The notes: generated by a model not told the origin, from the sequence alone. DNA of 64,000 nucleotides from Methyloceanibacter methanicus (GCF_001723285.1 NZ_LPWG01000014.1:124001-188000); one strand, 5' to 3'; positions 27,757-37,542 are shown, counted from the first letter of the stretch. A program made the numbers and translations.

Positions 27757-28602
27757 ATGAGAACGGTACTGATCACGGGGACGTCTACGGGCATTGGCCG
27801 GGTTACGGCCAAGGTCTTGGCGTCAAAGGGCTGGCATGTCTTCGCCACCATGCGGAATCTCGAAAAGAAGGGGCCGCTGGAGACGATGCTGGGCGAAAAC
27901 GGCGGCCCCGGCCGCGTGACGTTCGTGGCGCTGGACGTGACCGATCCGGTTTCGATCGAGGCGGCGGTGGTGGACATTTTGTCTCAGACCGGCGGCACGC
28001 TCGATGCCGTCGTGCACAACGCGGGCGTCGCCATCGCCGGGGCCCATGAAGACCTGCCCGACGCCGAGATCAGGCGCGTCATGGAAACGAACTTCTTCGG
28101 GGTGCTCGGGCTGACCCGCGCGCTGCTGCCCACATTCCGCGAACAAAAGCATGGCCGGATCGTCTGTATTTCCAGCCAATCGGCCTTTGCGGGCCAGCCG
28201 ACCAATTCGATCTATTGCGCATCCAAATGGGCCTTGGAGGGCTGGGCGGAGTCTATCGCCTATGAGCTGGACCCGTTCGGCATCGACGTCATTCTGGTCG
28301 AGCCGGGCCCGTACAAGACCGAGATTTGGCAGGGCACCGAGCGGGTCACGCCGCCGGGCGGCCCCTATACCAATTGGGTCCGGCTGGTGATGCGCGGCGC
28401 CGATGCCCATGCGGAAAAGCATGCGCGCGATCCGCAAGAGGTGGCTCTCGTCGTCGCCAAGGCGCTGGAGACGCCCCATCCGAGGTTCCGCTATCCGGTC
28501 GGCTTCTTTGCCAAGCTGGATTTCTTCCTGCGCGGAAAAGTGCCGAGCCGTATGATCCGGAGAGGCACCACGCGCTATCTCGGCATTCCGCGCACGCGCT
28601 GA
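27757..28602 (+). CDS. short-chain dehydrogenase/reductase
   Basis: A 281-residue classical SDR. The cofactor motif TGTSTGIG is at residues 6-13, NAG appears in VVHNAGVAIAG, and the active-site pair Tyr153 and Lys157 lies in YCASK with Ser in ISSQSAF. A GGAG motif supports the ATG at 27757; the ATG at 27733 is an alternative. Divergent from the AlkB-like gene and convergent with the exporter gene (one base between stops). An alcohol or ketone substrate is likely but not identifiable. Confidence 0.88.
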   Translation: MRTVLITGTSTGIGRVTAKVLASKGWHVFATMRNLEKKGPLETMLGENGGPGRVTFVALDVTDPVSIEAAVVDILSQTGGTLDAVVHNAGVAIAGAHEDLPDAEIRRVMETNFFGVLGLTRALLPTFREQKHGRIVCISSQSAFAGQPTNSIYCASKWALEGWAESIAYELDPFGIDVILVEPGPYKTEIWQGTERVTPPGGPYTNWVRLVMRGADAHAEKHARDPQEVALVVAKALETPHPRFRYPVGFFAKLDFFLRGKVPSRMIRRGTTRYLGIPRTR

Positions 28603-28603
28603 C

Positions 28604-30979
28604 CTAGGTGCTTTCGGTCTTAGGCTCGTCGGAGCCGGCCGGTTCGGTCTCGGGGGCTTCCGTCTTCACCTTGCTCTTGCCGGTCCAGCGCGAGGGCCAG
28701 TAGCGTTCCATGGTGGACATGACCGCGGGCAGGAACAGGAGCGCGCCGATCACCGCCGAGGTGAGCACGATCACGACAATGGTTCCGTACAGCGCCACCG
28801 TGGGCAACCGGCTCAACATGGTGGTGCCGATACCGCCGGCGATGAGCACCGTGGCCATGATGACGACGGGCCCCACATCCATTGTGGTCTTCTTGAGGGC
28901 GGCCGCCACGGAGTCGAGGCTTTCGCGCTCCAGGCGGTAGCGGGTGAGATAGTGGATCGTCGCGTCGACGGCGATACCGAACCCGACCGCGAAGGCCACA
29001 AGGCTGGTGAACTCGAGGCCGCCCTCCACGAGATGCAGATAGGCCCCGCCCATCGCGATTGGAAAGAGATTCGGCAGAACGCTGGCGAGGCCCGCCCGCA
29101 GCGAGCGCATGCCCACACCGATCAGGACCAGAATGAGGCCGATCGCCGTGATCAGGCTGATGTTGAGCTGCTTGATCATCTCGTGGCTCGCCGCCGACGA
29201 CACCGGCACGATGCCGGTGACGGCAATCTTGAGTCCCGGATTCTTTGCCTCGACCTTCTGCATCTTGCGCTCGACCTTGTCGAGGATCGGGGTCATCTGG
29301 TCGGACGTCATGGCGTGGAACTGCGCCGAGATGCGGATGGCGTTTTCTTTCAGCGCCACGAAGCTTGCGGCGAAGTCCCGCGTATTCTTCGCTTCCAGGA
29401 AACCGATCAGCCGGTCTTCGCCGACATCGCCGCCGCCGAGCCATTCCTCGACCGTGTGGAGCGAGGTGACGGCCCCGAAGGCGGGCTCGTCGTCGAGGAT
29501 CTTGTGGACCTCGCGAATGATCTCGATCGTCTTGTACGACTTCAGAGCGTGGTCCTTGGGAAAGTACAAGAGCACTTCGAGCGTGCTCGCGCCCGCAAGC
29601 TTGCTGTCGTAGGCCTGGATTGCCTTCAACGCCGTACTTTGCGGCGGCATGTTGTTGGCATAGCTGTATTGCGGCTCGTTCAAGACATGGAGCCAAAGGC
29701 CACCAACCGTCAGCAACAGCCCGACCAGGGCGATGGCCCTCGGGTATGACGTGACGGCGTCCGCCGCCTTGGCGCAAAGGCCGTCGATGCCCTTCCGGAA
29801 AATATCGGTCTGTTGCGTTTTGCCGTGGACCTTTTTGGCGAAGCCCCGCAGGAGCAGTACCGACAGGGCCGGGACCATCAACAACGTGAGGATCAGCGAC
29901 ATGGCGGTGCCGGACGCCGTTGTGATGCCGAAGTGAGCGATGAACGAATGCGGCATCCAGATCAACGACGACATCGCCAGAGCCGTCGTCAGAGAGGTCA
30001 GCACGCAGGCCGGCCCGACACGCCTGACGGCTCCGTCGATCGCGGTCTCCAGGGAGTCGCCGCGCTCGAGCCCGCGGCGGATCGAGAACAGCAGATGCAG
30101 GCAGTTGGACAGCACGATGACGAGGATGATCGTCGGCGCGATCCCCGTCAGCAGATTGATGTCCTGGCCGAACAGCCACATGCCGCCGCGAAGCCAGGCC
30201 ACGGCGATGATGGCGGGAACGACGGCGATGATGATGAGCGGAACGCTCCTCAGGAAAATCCAGCAGACGATGATGCCGATTCCGATCGCGTAGAGGCCGA
30301 AACTGCGCTGGTCGCGCGAAAGTCCCGACAGGATCTCGTCGCGGATCACCGCAAGCCCGGTCAGGCGCGCGGTCACGTTGGTTCCGGCCAAGGTCTCTTG
30401 CGTGGTCTTTCCGATCTCGGCGACAAGCGCGCGTTCCGCCGCTTGCCCTTCCGTGTCCTCGGCCAATTGCTCGAGCGTGAGCGCGAAGACCGCGATGGTC
30501 CAGTCGTCGTCCAGGAGCTTGCCGTGGACCAGCGGGTGATCGGTTATCTCTTTTCGTGCGGCCGCGTTGCCTTGGAGTTTCGAGAGGTCTTCCGGAAAGA
30601 CAGGCTGCGGCTCGGTGTCTTCATCCTCGGGCGCCGTGACCGCGGTGAACATGGACAGTACGCCCGTAACCCCGTCGATCTTCAGCAGGTTGTCGCGAAG
30701 CGTCCGCAGCGCTTCCAGATCCTTCGTGTCGAACGGAGTCTCGGATTCGGTGACGATCTGAAGGTCTGGCTGGCTGGCCGGAAAGCGCTCATTGAGGAGG
30801 TCGAGCTGTACGAACGCCGGATCGTCCGAGCGGAAGATTTCGCGGACGTCGCTGGAAAAGCGATTATGGGTGGCGCCGAAAATTGCGAACGGCGTGATCA
30901 CCGCGACGACGAGGAGGCATATCCAAGGATACCGCAGAGAAACGAGCCCGAGCTTCTCTATTCCAAAACCAGCCGTCAT
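28604..30979 (-). CDS. MMPL/RND-family membrane exporter
   Basis: A 791-residue RND-superfamily transporter of the MMPL type, with two repeats, each a large periplasmic loop plus a block of about five or six helices (12 in total). Recognisable features are RFSSDVREIFRSDDPAF near the start, GIAPTIILVIVLSNCLHLL in the first block and AFAVGFGIAVDATIHYLTRY in the second. The hydrophilic C-terminal tail is rich in Glu/Thr/Lys. Related proteins move lipids such as hopanoids; the cargo here is not determinable. No membrane-fusion partner is adjacent. Confidence 0.85.
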   Translation of the reverse strand: MTAGFGIEKLGLVSLRYPWICLLVVAVITPFAIFGATHNRFSSDVREIFRSDDPAFVQLDLLNERFPASQPDLQIVTESETPFDTKDLEALRTLRDNLLKIDGVTGVLSMFTAVTAPEDEDTEPQPVFPEDLSKLQGNAAARKEITDHPLVHGKLLDDDWTIAVFALTLEQLAEDTEGQAAERALVAEIGKTTQETLAGTNVTARLTGLAVIRDEILSGLSRDQRSFGLYAIGIGIIVCWIFLRSVPLIIIAVVPAIIAVAWLRGGMWLFGQDINLLTGIAPTIILVIVLSNCLHLLFSIRRGLERGDSLETAIDGAVRRVGPACVLTSLTTALAMSSLIWMPHSFIAHFGITTASGTAMSLILTLLMVPALSVLLLRGFAKKVHGKTQQTDIFRKGIDGLCAKAADAVTSYPRAIALVGLLLTVGGLWLHVLNEPQYSYANNMPPQSTALKAIQAYDSKLAGASTLEVLLYFPKDHALKSYKTIEIIREVHKILDDEPAFGAVTSLHTVEEWLGGGDVGEDRLIGFLEAKNTRDFAASFVALKENAIRISAQFHAMTSDQMTPILDKVERKMQKVEAKNPGLKIAVTGIVPVSSAASHEMIKQLNISLITAIGLILVLIGVGMRSLRAGLASVLPNLFPIAMGGAYLHLVEGGLEFTSLVAFAVGFGIAVDATIHYLTRYRLERESLDSVAAALKKTTMDVGPVVIMATVLIAGGIGTTMLSRLPTVALYGTIVVIVLTSAVIGALLFLPAVMSTMERYWPSRWTGKSKVKTEAPETEPAGSDEPKTEST

Positions 30980-31497
30980 CTACAGTCTTCCTCCCAGCAG
31001 TGCGCCACGAATCCAGTCTACTTCCGCTACCCAGCGCGAACCATTGGCAACGACCTGTAGCCCTAATTGATGGGCTTGAACAGGTGCCATCTGCGACACC
31101 ACAGCGCGGCCCTGTCCGTGCACGGTCTTGATTCAGCTACTCATTCGGCGGTTTCCGGCACCTTGTGTTCGCGCGCGACGGGCGCCTGAATCGCCAAGGC
31201 ATTCCAGAGGCGCCGGAAGCCGTCATCTTCGGCGCAGCGGCACCATTGTTATTCTCCTTGCCATGGGTCCGACGAAGCCCACGCCGTTCTGCACCCTGGT
31301 CTGTGCGCCATTGCAGGGCCAAGTGGCCCGTGGCCGATTGGCCGCATCGCCTCCCAAAACGTCAGTCTGCGGCGTCACGGCGCACTCAAATGTGGCGCAC
31401 CGGCTCGTTACACTCAGTGCTGGCGGCCGAGCGATGTCATGTCACCGGGGTGACACGGGCAGGGCACATCTTTGGCCGCGCAACGGGGGAGATTGGC
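30980..31497. other. 518-base intergenic region before the CoA-transferase genes
   Basis: No convincing gene on either strand. The open frame running into the CoA-transferase from 31165 lacks a ribosome site and known homology. It contains an inverted repeat near its right end, described separately, and no tRNA-like structure that I can see. Confidence 0.5.
31440..31455 (+). promoter_or_regulatory. inverted repeat, candidate operator of the CoA-transferase operon
   Basis: TGTCACC-GG-GGTGACA has perfect 7-bp arms and lies 43 bases before the start of the alpha-subunit gene, inside the likely promoter or leader. The size fits a dimeric repressor site; the regulator is unknown. Confidence 0.4.
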
Positions 31498-32154
31498 ATG
31501 AGGGAAGCAATTTCGGCCGCCGCCGCCGCGGAGCTGATTCCGGACGGGTCGACCTTGCTGATCGGCGGCTTCATGGGCGTCGGCTCCCCGCTCAGGATGA
31601 TCGACGCGCTCATCGAAGCCGGGCGGAAGGATCTGACGGTCGTCGCCAACGATACGGCGATGCCGGGGAGGGCGATCGGCAAGCTCGTGAGCGTCGGCGC
31701 CATCCGCAAGGCGATCGTCAGTCATATCGGTCTCAATCCCGAAACCCAGGCCCAAATGATTTCCGGCGAGATGGAGGTCGAACTGGTTCCGCAAGGGACG
31801 CTGGTCGAACGGATCCGGGCCGGCGGCGTCGGTCTTGGCGGCGTCCTCACCGCGACGGGCATCGGCACGCCGGTCGAGGAGGGGAAGCAGAAGGTCGAGG
31901 TGAACGGCAAGTCCTACCTCCTGGAGCTCCCCATCAAGGGCGATTTCGCTCTGCTTGCGGCCAACCGGGCCGACTATGTGGGCAATCTGGAATTCTCTCT
32001 GACGGCCCATAACTTCAATCCGGTCATGGCCTTGGCGGCCGAGACCGTCATCGCCGAGCCAACAAGCATTGTCCCCATCGGCGTCATCCCGCCCGACGCG
32101 GTGAAGACGCCCGGTGTTCTGATCGACCACCTGATTGAGAGGGCTCCCGTATGA
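31498..32154 (+). CDS. CoA-transferase alpha subunit (AtoD/ScoA type)
   Basis: A 218-residue family I CoA-transferase alpha subunit. It has the glycine-rich GGFMGVGSP segment, SHIGLNPETQAQMISGEMEVELVPQGTL, and a GIGTPVEEGKQ segment, all typical of acetate/3-oxoacid CoA-transferases. GGGGGAG precedes the ATG at 31498. The stop overlaps the beta gene by ATGA. Acetoacetate or succinyl/acetate substrates are likely, perhaps linked to polyhydroxybutyrate turnover; the exact donor cannot be read from sequence. Confidence 0.9.
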   Translation: MREAISAAAAAELIPDGSTLLIGGFMGVGSPLRMIDALIEAGRKDLTVVANDTAMPGRAIGKLVSVGAIRKAIVSHIGLNPETQAQMISGEMEVELVPQGTLVERIRAGGVGLGGVLTATGIGTPVEEGKQKVEVNGKSYLLELPIKGDFALLAANRADYVGNLEFSLTAHNFNPVMALAAETVIAEPTSIVPIGVIPPDAVKTPGVLIDHLIERAPV

Positions 32155-32804
32155 ATCCGAAGGAACGCATTGCGCGCCGCGTCGCGCTCGAGGTCCAGCC
32201 GGGCTCGCTGGTGAATCTCGGTATCGGCTTGCCGAGCATGGTCGCGAACTATCTTCCCGAGCACGTCGATGTCTTCTTCCAGGCGGAGAACGGCGTGATC
32301 GGTCTTGGCGCCCGCCCGCCGGAGGGGATGGAGGATCCGAACCTCACCGATGCCGGTGGCGGTTTCGTCACCGCGGTTCCGGGCGCGGCCTCGATCGATT
32401 CGGCCATGTCGTTCGGGATCATTCGCGGCGGCCATCTCGACATGACGGTGCTGGGCGGCCTGCAGGTCGACCAGCGCGGCTATCTGGCGAACTGGATGGT
32501 TCCCGGCAAGATGGTGCCGGGCATGGGCGGGGCGATGGACCTGGTGGCCGGCGCCAAGCGTGTGGTGGTGGCGATGGTGCACACGGCCAAGGGAACGCCC
32601 AAGATCGTGCCTGAATGTGCCTTGCCGCTGACCGCCGAGCGCCGTGTCAGCCTGATCGTGACGGAAATGGCCGTGATCGAGCCGACGGAGAAGGGGCTCG
32701 TTCTGCGCGAGGTCGCCTCGGATTCCAGCGTGGACGACGTCCTGGCGGCAACGTCCGCCGAGCTGATCGTGGACGAACCGCCGGCGGAGATGACGCTCGC
32801 TTAG
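32151..32804 (+). CDS. CoA-transferase beta subunit (AtoA/ScoB type)
   Basis: A 217-residue beta subunit. The catalytic Glu46 lies in AENGVIGLG; GIGLPSMVANYLPE and GGLQVDQRGYLANWMVPGK are family hallmarks. It forms a heterodimer or heterotetramer with the preceding alpha subunit, with which it overlaps by four bases. Confidence 0.92.
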   Translation: MNPKERIARRVALEVQPGSLVNLGIGLPSMVANYLPEHVDVFFQAENGVIGLGARPPEGMEDPNLTDAGGGFVTAVPGAASIDSAMSFGIIRGGHLDMTVLGGLQVDQRGYLANWMVPGKMVPGMGGAMDLVAGAKRVVVAMVHTAKGTPKIVPECALPLTAERRVSLIVTEMAVIEPTEKGLVLREVASDSSVDDVLAATSAELIVDEPPAEMTLA

Positions 32805-32854
32805 ACGTTCGCGACCGCGTTCTGCCTGTACGCCTCTTGCGCGTTCGTGCCGCG

Positions 32855-32962
32855 TCAGCGTCTCTTCCAGGCGTTGATCGCGAATGCGATGAGGACGGCG
32901 AGGATCACGCCGATCCCCACGGCGCCTAGGACACCCCAAAGCGTGACGGTTTCGCCCTGCAT
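32855..32962 (-). CDS. 35-residue single-helix membrane protein
   Basis: A short frame encoding MQGETVTLWG, then a membrane helix (GIGVILAVLIAFAINAW) and the basic end KRR. GGGAG lies eight bases before the ATG. The N-out/C-in pattern with a positive tail looks like a real small membrane protein, but there is no family assignment. It lies between the CoA-transferase operon and another minus-strand unknown. Confidence 0.5.
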   Translation of the reverse strand: MQGETVTLWGVLGAVGIGVILAVLIAFAINAWKRR

Positions 32963-33063
32963 GTCATCATCTCCCGTGAAATGCGCTTTGCTCGCCCGAT
33001 GCGGGCAACGCGCACGAGACTACGCCATTCTCCCGGTCACGATGAAGGGCCGGTTTTGAGGAT

Positions 33064-33750
33064 CTAACGCGCCGGACCGAGCGCCCAAACACGCTGGGGC
33101 TGTTTGCCGCGTCCCTTGAGACGGGCAAAGAGGCCGCGATTGCGCGTGACGGGTTGGGCTTCGCGCGCGCCGACGTGAGGCCGGGCCGCACGCTGGGGGG
33201 CGCTCGTCCGCGCAAAGAGGCCACGCCGTTGCTGCGGCGGCCGCGCGGCCGCGATGCGGTCGATGACCGGTTCGGTGACCCTCGGCTTTGCCCGGGCATT
33301 GCGGTGGTCCGCGGTCGCGACGGTCATGGCGTGGGGTTTCTTTGCCTCGGCGGGTTTGTCGGACGCCACAGCCGGTTTGGCCGCCTGCGCTGTCGCGGCA
33401 AGTGCGGCCGTCTCGACATAACCGTCGGATGTCCAGCCCTGGTCCTTGGCGGCCGCATCGGCCGGGTCCTTGAAGCCATTGCTCTGCCCAAGAAGCCAGA
33501 GTTCGGTCTTGGGACCATATTTATGGAAGTCTTCGTTGGTGGCGGTCTGCGTCGGTCCACCGTCCGTGCGCGCACGCACGCCAACGCCGTCCCGGAGCGA
33601 CCCGAGCGTCGGCCCCCAGGACGTCAGAAGGGGCTTGTCATTTTGGGTAAGGGTTTCGTTCGCGCTGAAAGCCGTTTCCGGCTGGGGCGGCGTGGTCAGC
33701 CCATAGGCGATAGCGACCAAGAAACCGACGAATAGCAAAAATCGTATCAT
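33064..33750 (-). CDS. membrane-anchored protein of unknown function
   Basis: A 228-residue protein starting with a signal anchor (MIRFLLFVGFLVAIAYGL), then a region of about 60 residues that may be a small folded domain (TKTELWLLGQ in the form PKTELWLLGQSNGFKDP), an Ala/Pro/Lys-rich linker and a strongly basic C-terminus with RRGLFARTS and NRGLFARLKGRGK repeats. No known family recognised. Confidence 0.65.
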   Translation of the reverse strand: MIRFLLFVGFLVAIAYGLTTPPQPETAFSANETLTQNDKPLLTSWGPTLGSLRDGVGVRARTDGGPTQTATNEDFHKYGPKTELWLLGQSNGFKDPADAAAKDQGWTSDGYVETAALAATAQAAKPAVASDKPAEAKKPHAMTVATADHRNARAKPRVTEPVIDRIAAARPPQQRRGLFARTSAPQRAARPHVGAREAQPVTRNRGLFARLKGRGKQPQRVWALGPAR

Positions 33751-34112
33751 GGCCAGATCTCCAAACCTGGCCCCCCGTGTTTCGTAAATGGGGGAGCGCA
33801 CCTGACGTTTCAACCGGCCGCACTGGATTCCCTGGGGACGCGTTGTCTCACCCTGGTTTCGGATGCCGAAGCCGAAACGATGCGGGAGACTAGCGCCGGC
33901 GCGTGGCGGCCGCCTCCTCTTCCTGTTTCCTTGGTTAGCTCCGTTGGTTAGCAGCCGTGGTTAAGGCCGCCCGGCATGCGGGGCGGGGGGTCCGCGCCCG
34001 GAACGGGGGGATTGGGGGCGTGGCGAACGGACCCCCTTGCGGACGGCGCCAAGACTGGCGATCTTGCGCTGCAGCAAATTGCGAGTTTCCCAGACCGTCG
34101 AAGGGTAGCCGA
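33751..34112. other. intergenic region upstream of serA
   Basis: About 360 bases with a G-rich stretch near 33975-34020. No gene, terminator or clear promoter seen. Confidence 0.4.
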
Positions 34113-35705
34113 ATGAGTGCACTGTACAACGTGCTGATCGCCGATCCGATCCATGCCGCGGGCCGCGACATTCTCGAGAAGGACGCGCGCATCCAGGCAG
34201 ATCTCGATACGGGGCTGGAAGAAGAGGCGTTGGTCGCGCGCATCCCCCACTACGACGCGTTGATCGTCCGCTCGAAAACCCGCGTCACCCGGCCGGTGAT
34301 CGAGGCGGCGACCCGGCTGCGCGCCGTGGGGCGCGCGGGGATCGGTGTCGACAATATCGACATCCCGGCCGCCACCGAGCGCGGCATCGTGGTGTTCAAC
34401 ACGCCCGATGCCAACGCCACGACCACGGCCGAGCTCTCCATCGCCCATCTACTGTCGCTGAGCCGCAACCTGCCCCAGGCGGACCGCGCCGTGCGGGCCG
34501 GCGAGTGGAAACCGGCGCGCTATTCCGGCGTCGAGCTTTCCGGGAAGACCATCGGCGTCGTCGGCTTCGGGACGATCGGGCGGCTGGTCGCGCAGCGCTG
34601 CGCGGCCCTGAAGATGCGCGTCCTCGCCTACGATCCGTTCGTGGCGCCCGAGATCATGGCCGAACATGGAGCCCAGGGCGCCGAACTCGAGGCCCTGCTC
34701 TCCGCGGCCGACTATGTGACGCTGCATTGCCCTCTGAGCGACAAGACGCGCCATCTGCTCGACGGGCCGCGCCTCGCCGCCATGAAACCCGGTGCCCGCA
34801 TCGTCAATTGCGCGCGGGGCGGCCTCATCGACGAGGCGGCCCTGTTCGATGCCTTGCAGAGCGGCCACATCGCCGGCGCGGCGCTCGATGTCTACGAGAC
34901 CGAGCCGCCGTCGTCGTCGCCGCTCCTTGGCCTGGACAGCGTGGTCCTGACTCCTCACCTGGGGGCCTCCACGGAGGAGGCGCAACAGGCCGTGAGCCTT
35001 CGGATCGCCGAGGACATGGTCAAGTTTCTGACCACGGGCGCAGCGGAGACGGCGGTCAATCTCCCGCGCGTCACCTCCGACCAGCTCACGCAGACAGTGC
35101 CGTATCAGAAATTGGCCTATGCGCTTGGCCGTCTCGTGGGATCCTTGTGCGAGGCTCCGATCTCGCGATTGGACGTGCACCTGTTCGGACGGGTGGCCGA
35201 GCTCGATTCCCGGCCCATCACGGCGGAGGCGCTGGTCGGGCTGCTGAGCCAGCGCATGACGGGGCGCGTCAACCGCGTGAACGCGGGCCACCTCGCCAAG
35301 GCGCAAGGCATCGAGGTGACGGAGTCGAAAACCGAGGAGGCGCGGGACTCGTGTCGTTGGTGGAGATATCGGCGGATTTCGACGGACCAGACGGTCACCG
35401 TGGCCGGCACGTTGCTCGGCGGGAGCCGCGCCCGGCTCGTCCGTATCGACGACTACGAGGTAGAGGCCGTGCCGGAAGGGAACTTCATCTTCACCCGCCA
35501 TCAGGATCAGCCGGGCGTCGTCAGCGCCTTAGGCAGCATCCTGGGACGGGAAAACGTCAATATCTCGCGTATGCAAGTCGGCGTGGGCGGGGATCCCAAT
35601 ACGGCCATTGCGCTGATCAGCACCTCGGCCCACCTGTCGCCGTCGGCCATGGACGAGATCCGGTCTCTGCCCCCGATCGAGCAGGCCGTGGACTTCGAGC
35701 TGTGA
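34113..35705 (+). CDS. serA: D-3-phosphoglycerate dehydrogenase
   Basis: First enzyme of the phosphorylated serine pathway, oxidising 3-phosphoglycerate with NAD+. The 530-residue long form has a substrate/NAD domain with GFGTIGRLVA, catalytic Arg235 (NCARGGLIDE) and His282 (LTPHLGAS), an intervening domain and a C-terminal ACT domain (HQDQPGVVSALGSILG). Residues around 413-425 read SCRWWRYRRISTD; the alternative frame between about 35349 and 35387 gives FVSLVEISADFDG, the expected sequence, so a compensated missing/extra base pair is likely. The GTGA overlap with serB shows an operon. Confidence 0.95.
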   Translation: MSALYNVLIADPIHAAGRDILEKDARIQADLDTGLEEEALVARIPHYDALIVRSKTRVTRPVIEAATRLRAVGRAGIGVDNIDIPAATERGIVVFNTPDANATTTAELSIAHLLSLSRNLPQADRAVRAGEWKPARYSGVELSGKTIGVVGFGTIGRLVAQRCAALKMRVLAYDPFVAPEIMAEHGAQGAELEALLSAADYVTLHCPLSDKTRHLLDGPRLAAMKPGARIVNCARGGLIDEAALFDALQSGHIAGAALDVYETEPPSSSPLLGLDSVVLTPHLGASTEEAQQAVSLRIAEDMVKFLTTGAAETAVNLPRVTSDQLTQTVPYQKLAYALGRLVGSLCEAPISRLDVHLFGRVAELDSRPITAEALVGLLSQRMTGRVNRVNAGHLAKAQGIEVTESKTEEARDSCRWWRYRRISTDQTVTVAGTLLGGSRARLVRIDDYEVEAVPEGNFIFTRHQDQPGVVSALGSILGRENVNISRMQVGVGGDPNTAIALISTSAHLSPSAMDEIRSLPPIEQAVDFEL

Positions 35706-36359
35706 CACCGTCGGCCGCAGGCTTCGACATCGTTTGTTTCGACTGCGACAGCACGCTGAGCCGGGTCGAAGGCATCGACGAACTGGCGCGCCGCGCCGGT
35801 GTGGAGCGGGAGGTTGCGCCGCTCACCGAGGCGGCCATGGCGGGCGAATTGGCGCTCGATGCGGTGTACGGCCGGCGCCTCGATCTGGTGCGCCCGGACC
35901 GGGTATCACTCGACTGGCTGGCGGGTCTCTACGTGGACGAGATGGTGCCGGGCGCGGTCGAGGCGTGGAGAGGCTGCGCGGCGCCGGGAAGGACGTGCAC
36001 ATTGTCAGCGGGGGCTTACGGCAAGCATCCTGCCTCTGGCCGAGCGGCTCGGCGTCGACATCCGGAACGTTCACGCTGTCGACGTGGTCCTCGCGACGGA
36101 CGGGTCCTACGCGGATTTCGACCGTGGCTCCCCCCTGACCCGTCCGGGCGGCAAGGCCCAAATCTGCCGCGCATTGAGCGAACCCGGGCGGACGGTCGCG
36201 CTGGTCGGCGACGGCGCCACGGACCTGGAGGCACGCGGCGCCGGTGTCTTCGTCGTCGGCTTTGGCGGGGTGGTCGTCCGGGGCAACGTCGTCGCCGGCG
36301 CCGACGTTTTCGTCCCCGGTCCGGCATTGACGGCGGTTCTCGGCCCGTTGCTCCCGTAG
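35702..36359 (+). CDS. serB: phosphoserine phosphatase (frameshifted in this sequence)
   Basis: HAD-family phosphatase completing serine synthesis after SerA. The GTG start overlaps the serA stop. The nucleophile motif is FDCDST (Asp14, Asp16); later motifs are IVSGG and GDGATDLEARGAG. Two missing bases break the frame, near 35965 (after which ERLRGAGKDVHIVSGGLRQ is read) and near 36026 (after which ILPLAERLGVDIRNVHAVD is read). With both corrected the product is about 219 residues, a normal SerB length. Likely intact in the organism. Confidence 0.85.
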
Positions 36360-36497
36360 AGGCCGCCGCAGGCACGCGCGGCGCCAGGGCCGCTGATATT
36401 TGCGGCTCAGGCAAAGGGAGGGAGGCACCGTTCGGTACCTCCCGTCGCTAGGGCGCAGCGTCCGCCGTTGGATACGCTCCTCCGGCGGACCGGCCGG

Positions 36498-37114
36498 CTA
36501 GCCTTTGAGCGCCTCGTTGAAGTTCTTCGCTGCCGTCTCGATCGACTTTGAAAAGGCATCGCGCGACTGATCGAGCGCCTGGCTCATGGCGCTCCAGGAG
36601 GACTGTCCGGCCTTGGTCAGCTGATCGACTTTGGCCGCGAGGTCGGCCTGCGCCTTCTTGGCGTCGGCCTGAAGCTGGGCAACCTGCGCTTCGGCTTGCT
36701 TCTTGTTCTGGTCGTGCACGTCGTTCAGACGTTCCATATAGGCGTTGACCGTGTCCTGCCAGGCTTGGACTTGCGCTTGGGCGCGCGCCTGGAAGGTGGC
36801 GTGCTGATCCTGGGCCATCTGAGCCCATTTCTCGGAATCGCTTTGGAACTTGCTCCAGAGCGCGTCCATGTTGGCCTTGGCCTCTGCGACCGAGGCTTCA
36901 CCTTGCGCCTGAGCGGTCTTCACGTTGGACTGCCCTGTTCGATCCATTGATTCAGCTGGGCAATGGCCTGCTCGGCTTGCTCGCGCGTCTTGGAATCGAG
37001 CTTGTCCAGATTGGCCTGCAAGGCTCCCGCATTGGCCGCCATCTCGTCGAGGCGTGCTTTCGCCCAGTCGACAAAAACATTCACGCTGCTTTGTAGGGGG
37101 GATTGGTCGCTCAT
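36498..37114 (-). CDS. coiled-coil, phasin/apolipoprotein-like protein (frameshifted)
   Basis: A roughly 206-residue, Ala/Gln/Lys-rich, almost wholly helical protein without signal peptide or membrane helix. The N-terminal part reads MSDQSPLQSSVNVFVDWAKA and ends WIEQG; the rest continues QSNVKTAQAQGEASVAEA in another frame, so one base in the C-run near 36934 is missing. Heptad-rich stretches resemble phasin or apolipoprotein-like surface proteins, but PHB binding is not shown. Confidence 0.6.
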
Positions 37115-37542
37115 CTCTCAAGCCTCACTTGCTTCGCGTTTCCGATCGATCTTGAAGTGTTGTTTGGTCCTGCGGTCGCCTTACGAAAGTCGCGCGCCGA
37201 TAGTGACAAGGCCGTGCGTGATCGCTTCAGCGGTAGCAGATTCCCATTACGGCTATGTGGTGATCGCCGCCCGGGCCGGACAGGGTATCAAGGCGCCGCT
37301 TGCGAAAAAGTTTCGCTGCAGGGGCAAGTTTTAGCCGGCGTCCGGCCCGCGGGGAGACGCCCGCGCGGGGGTCCACCCGCCGTCCCGTGCCGTCGTTGTT
37401 TGGCAATGATCACCAGAATATTGGCATATTGAATTGCATACCATTCACTACATTATTGCCGTACATACATTTTGGCACCCTGCTTGTGGTCCCTATACTG
37501 AATCTCGAATGCGCCGGCGATGGACTTGGACCAGGAGGCAAC
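37115..37542. other. intergenic region upstream of the TetR gene
   Basis: A 428-base gap. The right-hand part (37400-37500) is unusually AT-rich and contains a good sigma-70-like promoter described separately. No gene recognised. Confidence 0.5.
37472..37499 (+). promoter_or_regulatory. sigma-70-type promoter of the TetR gene
   Basis: TTGGCA (37472-37477), a 16-base spacer and TATACT (37494-37499) match the -35/-10 consensus well, in an AT-rich patch 43 bases before the TetR start. Confidence 0.5.
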
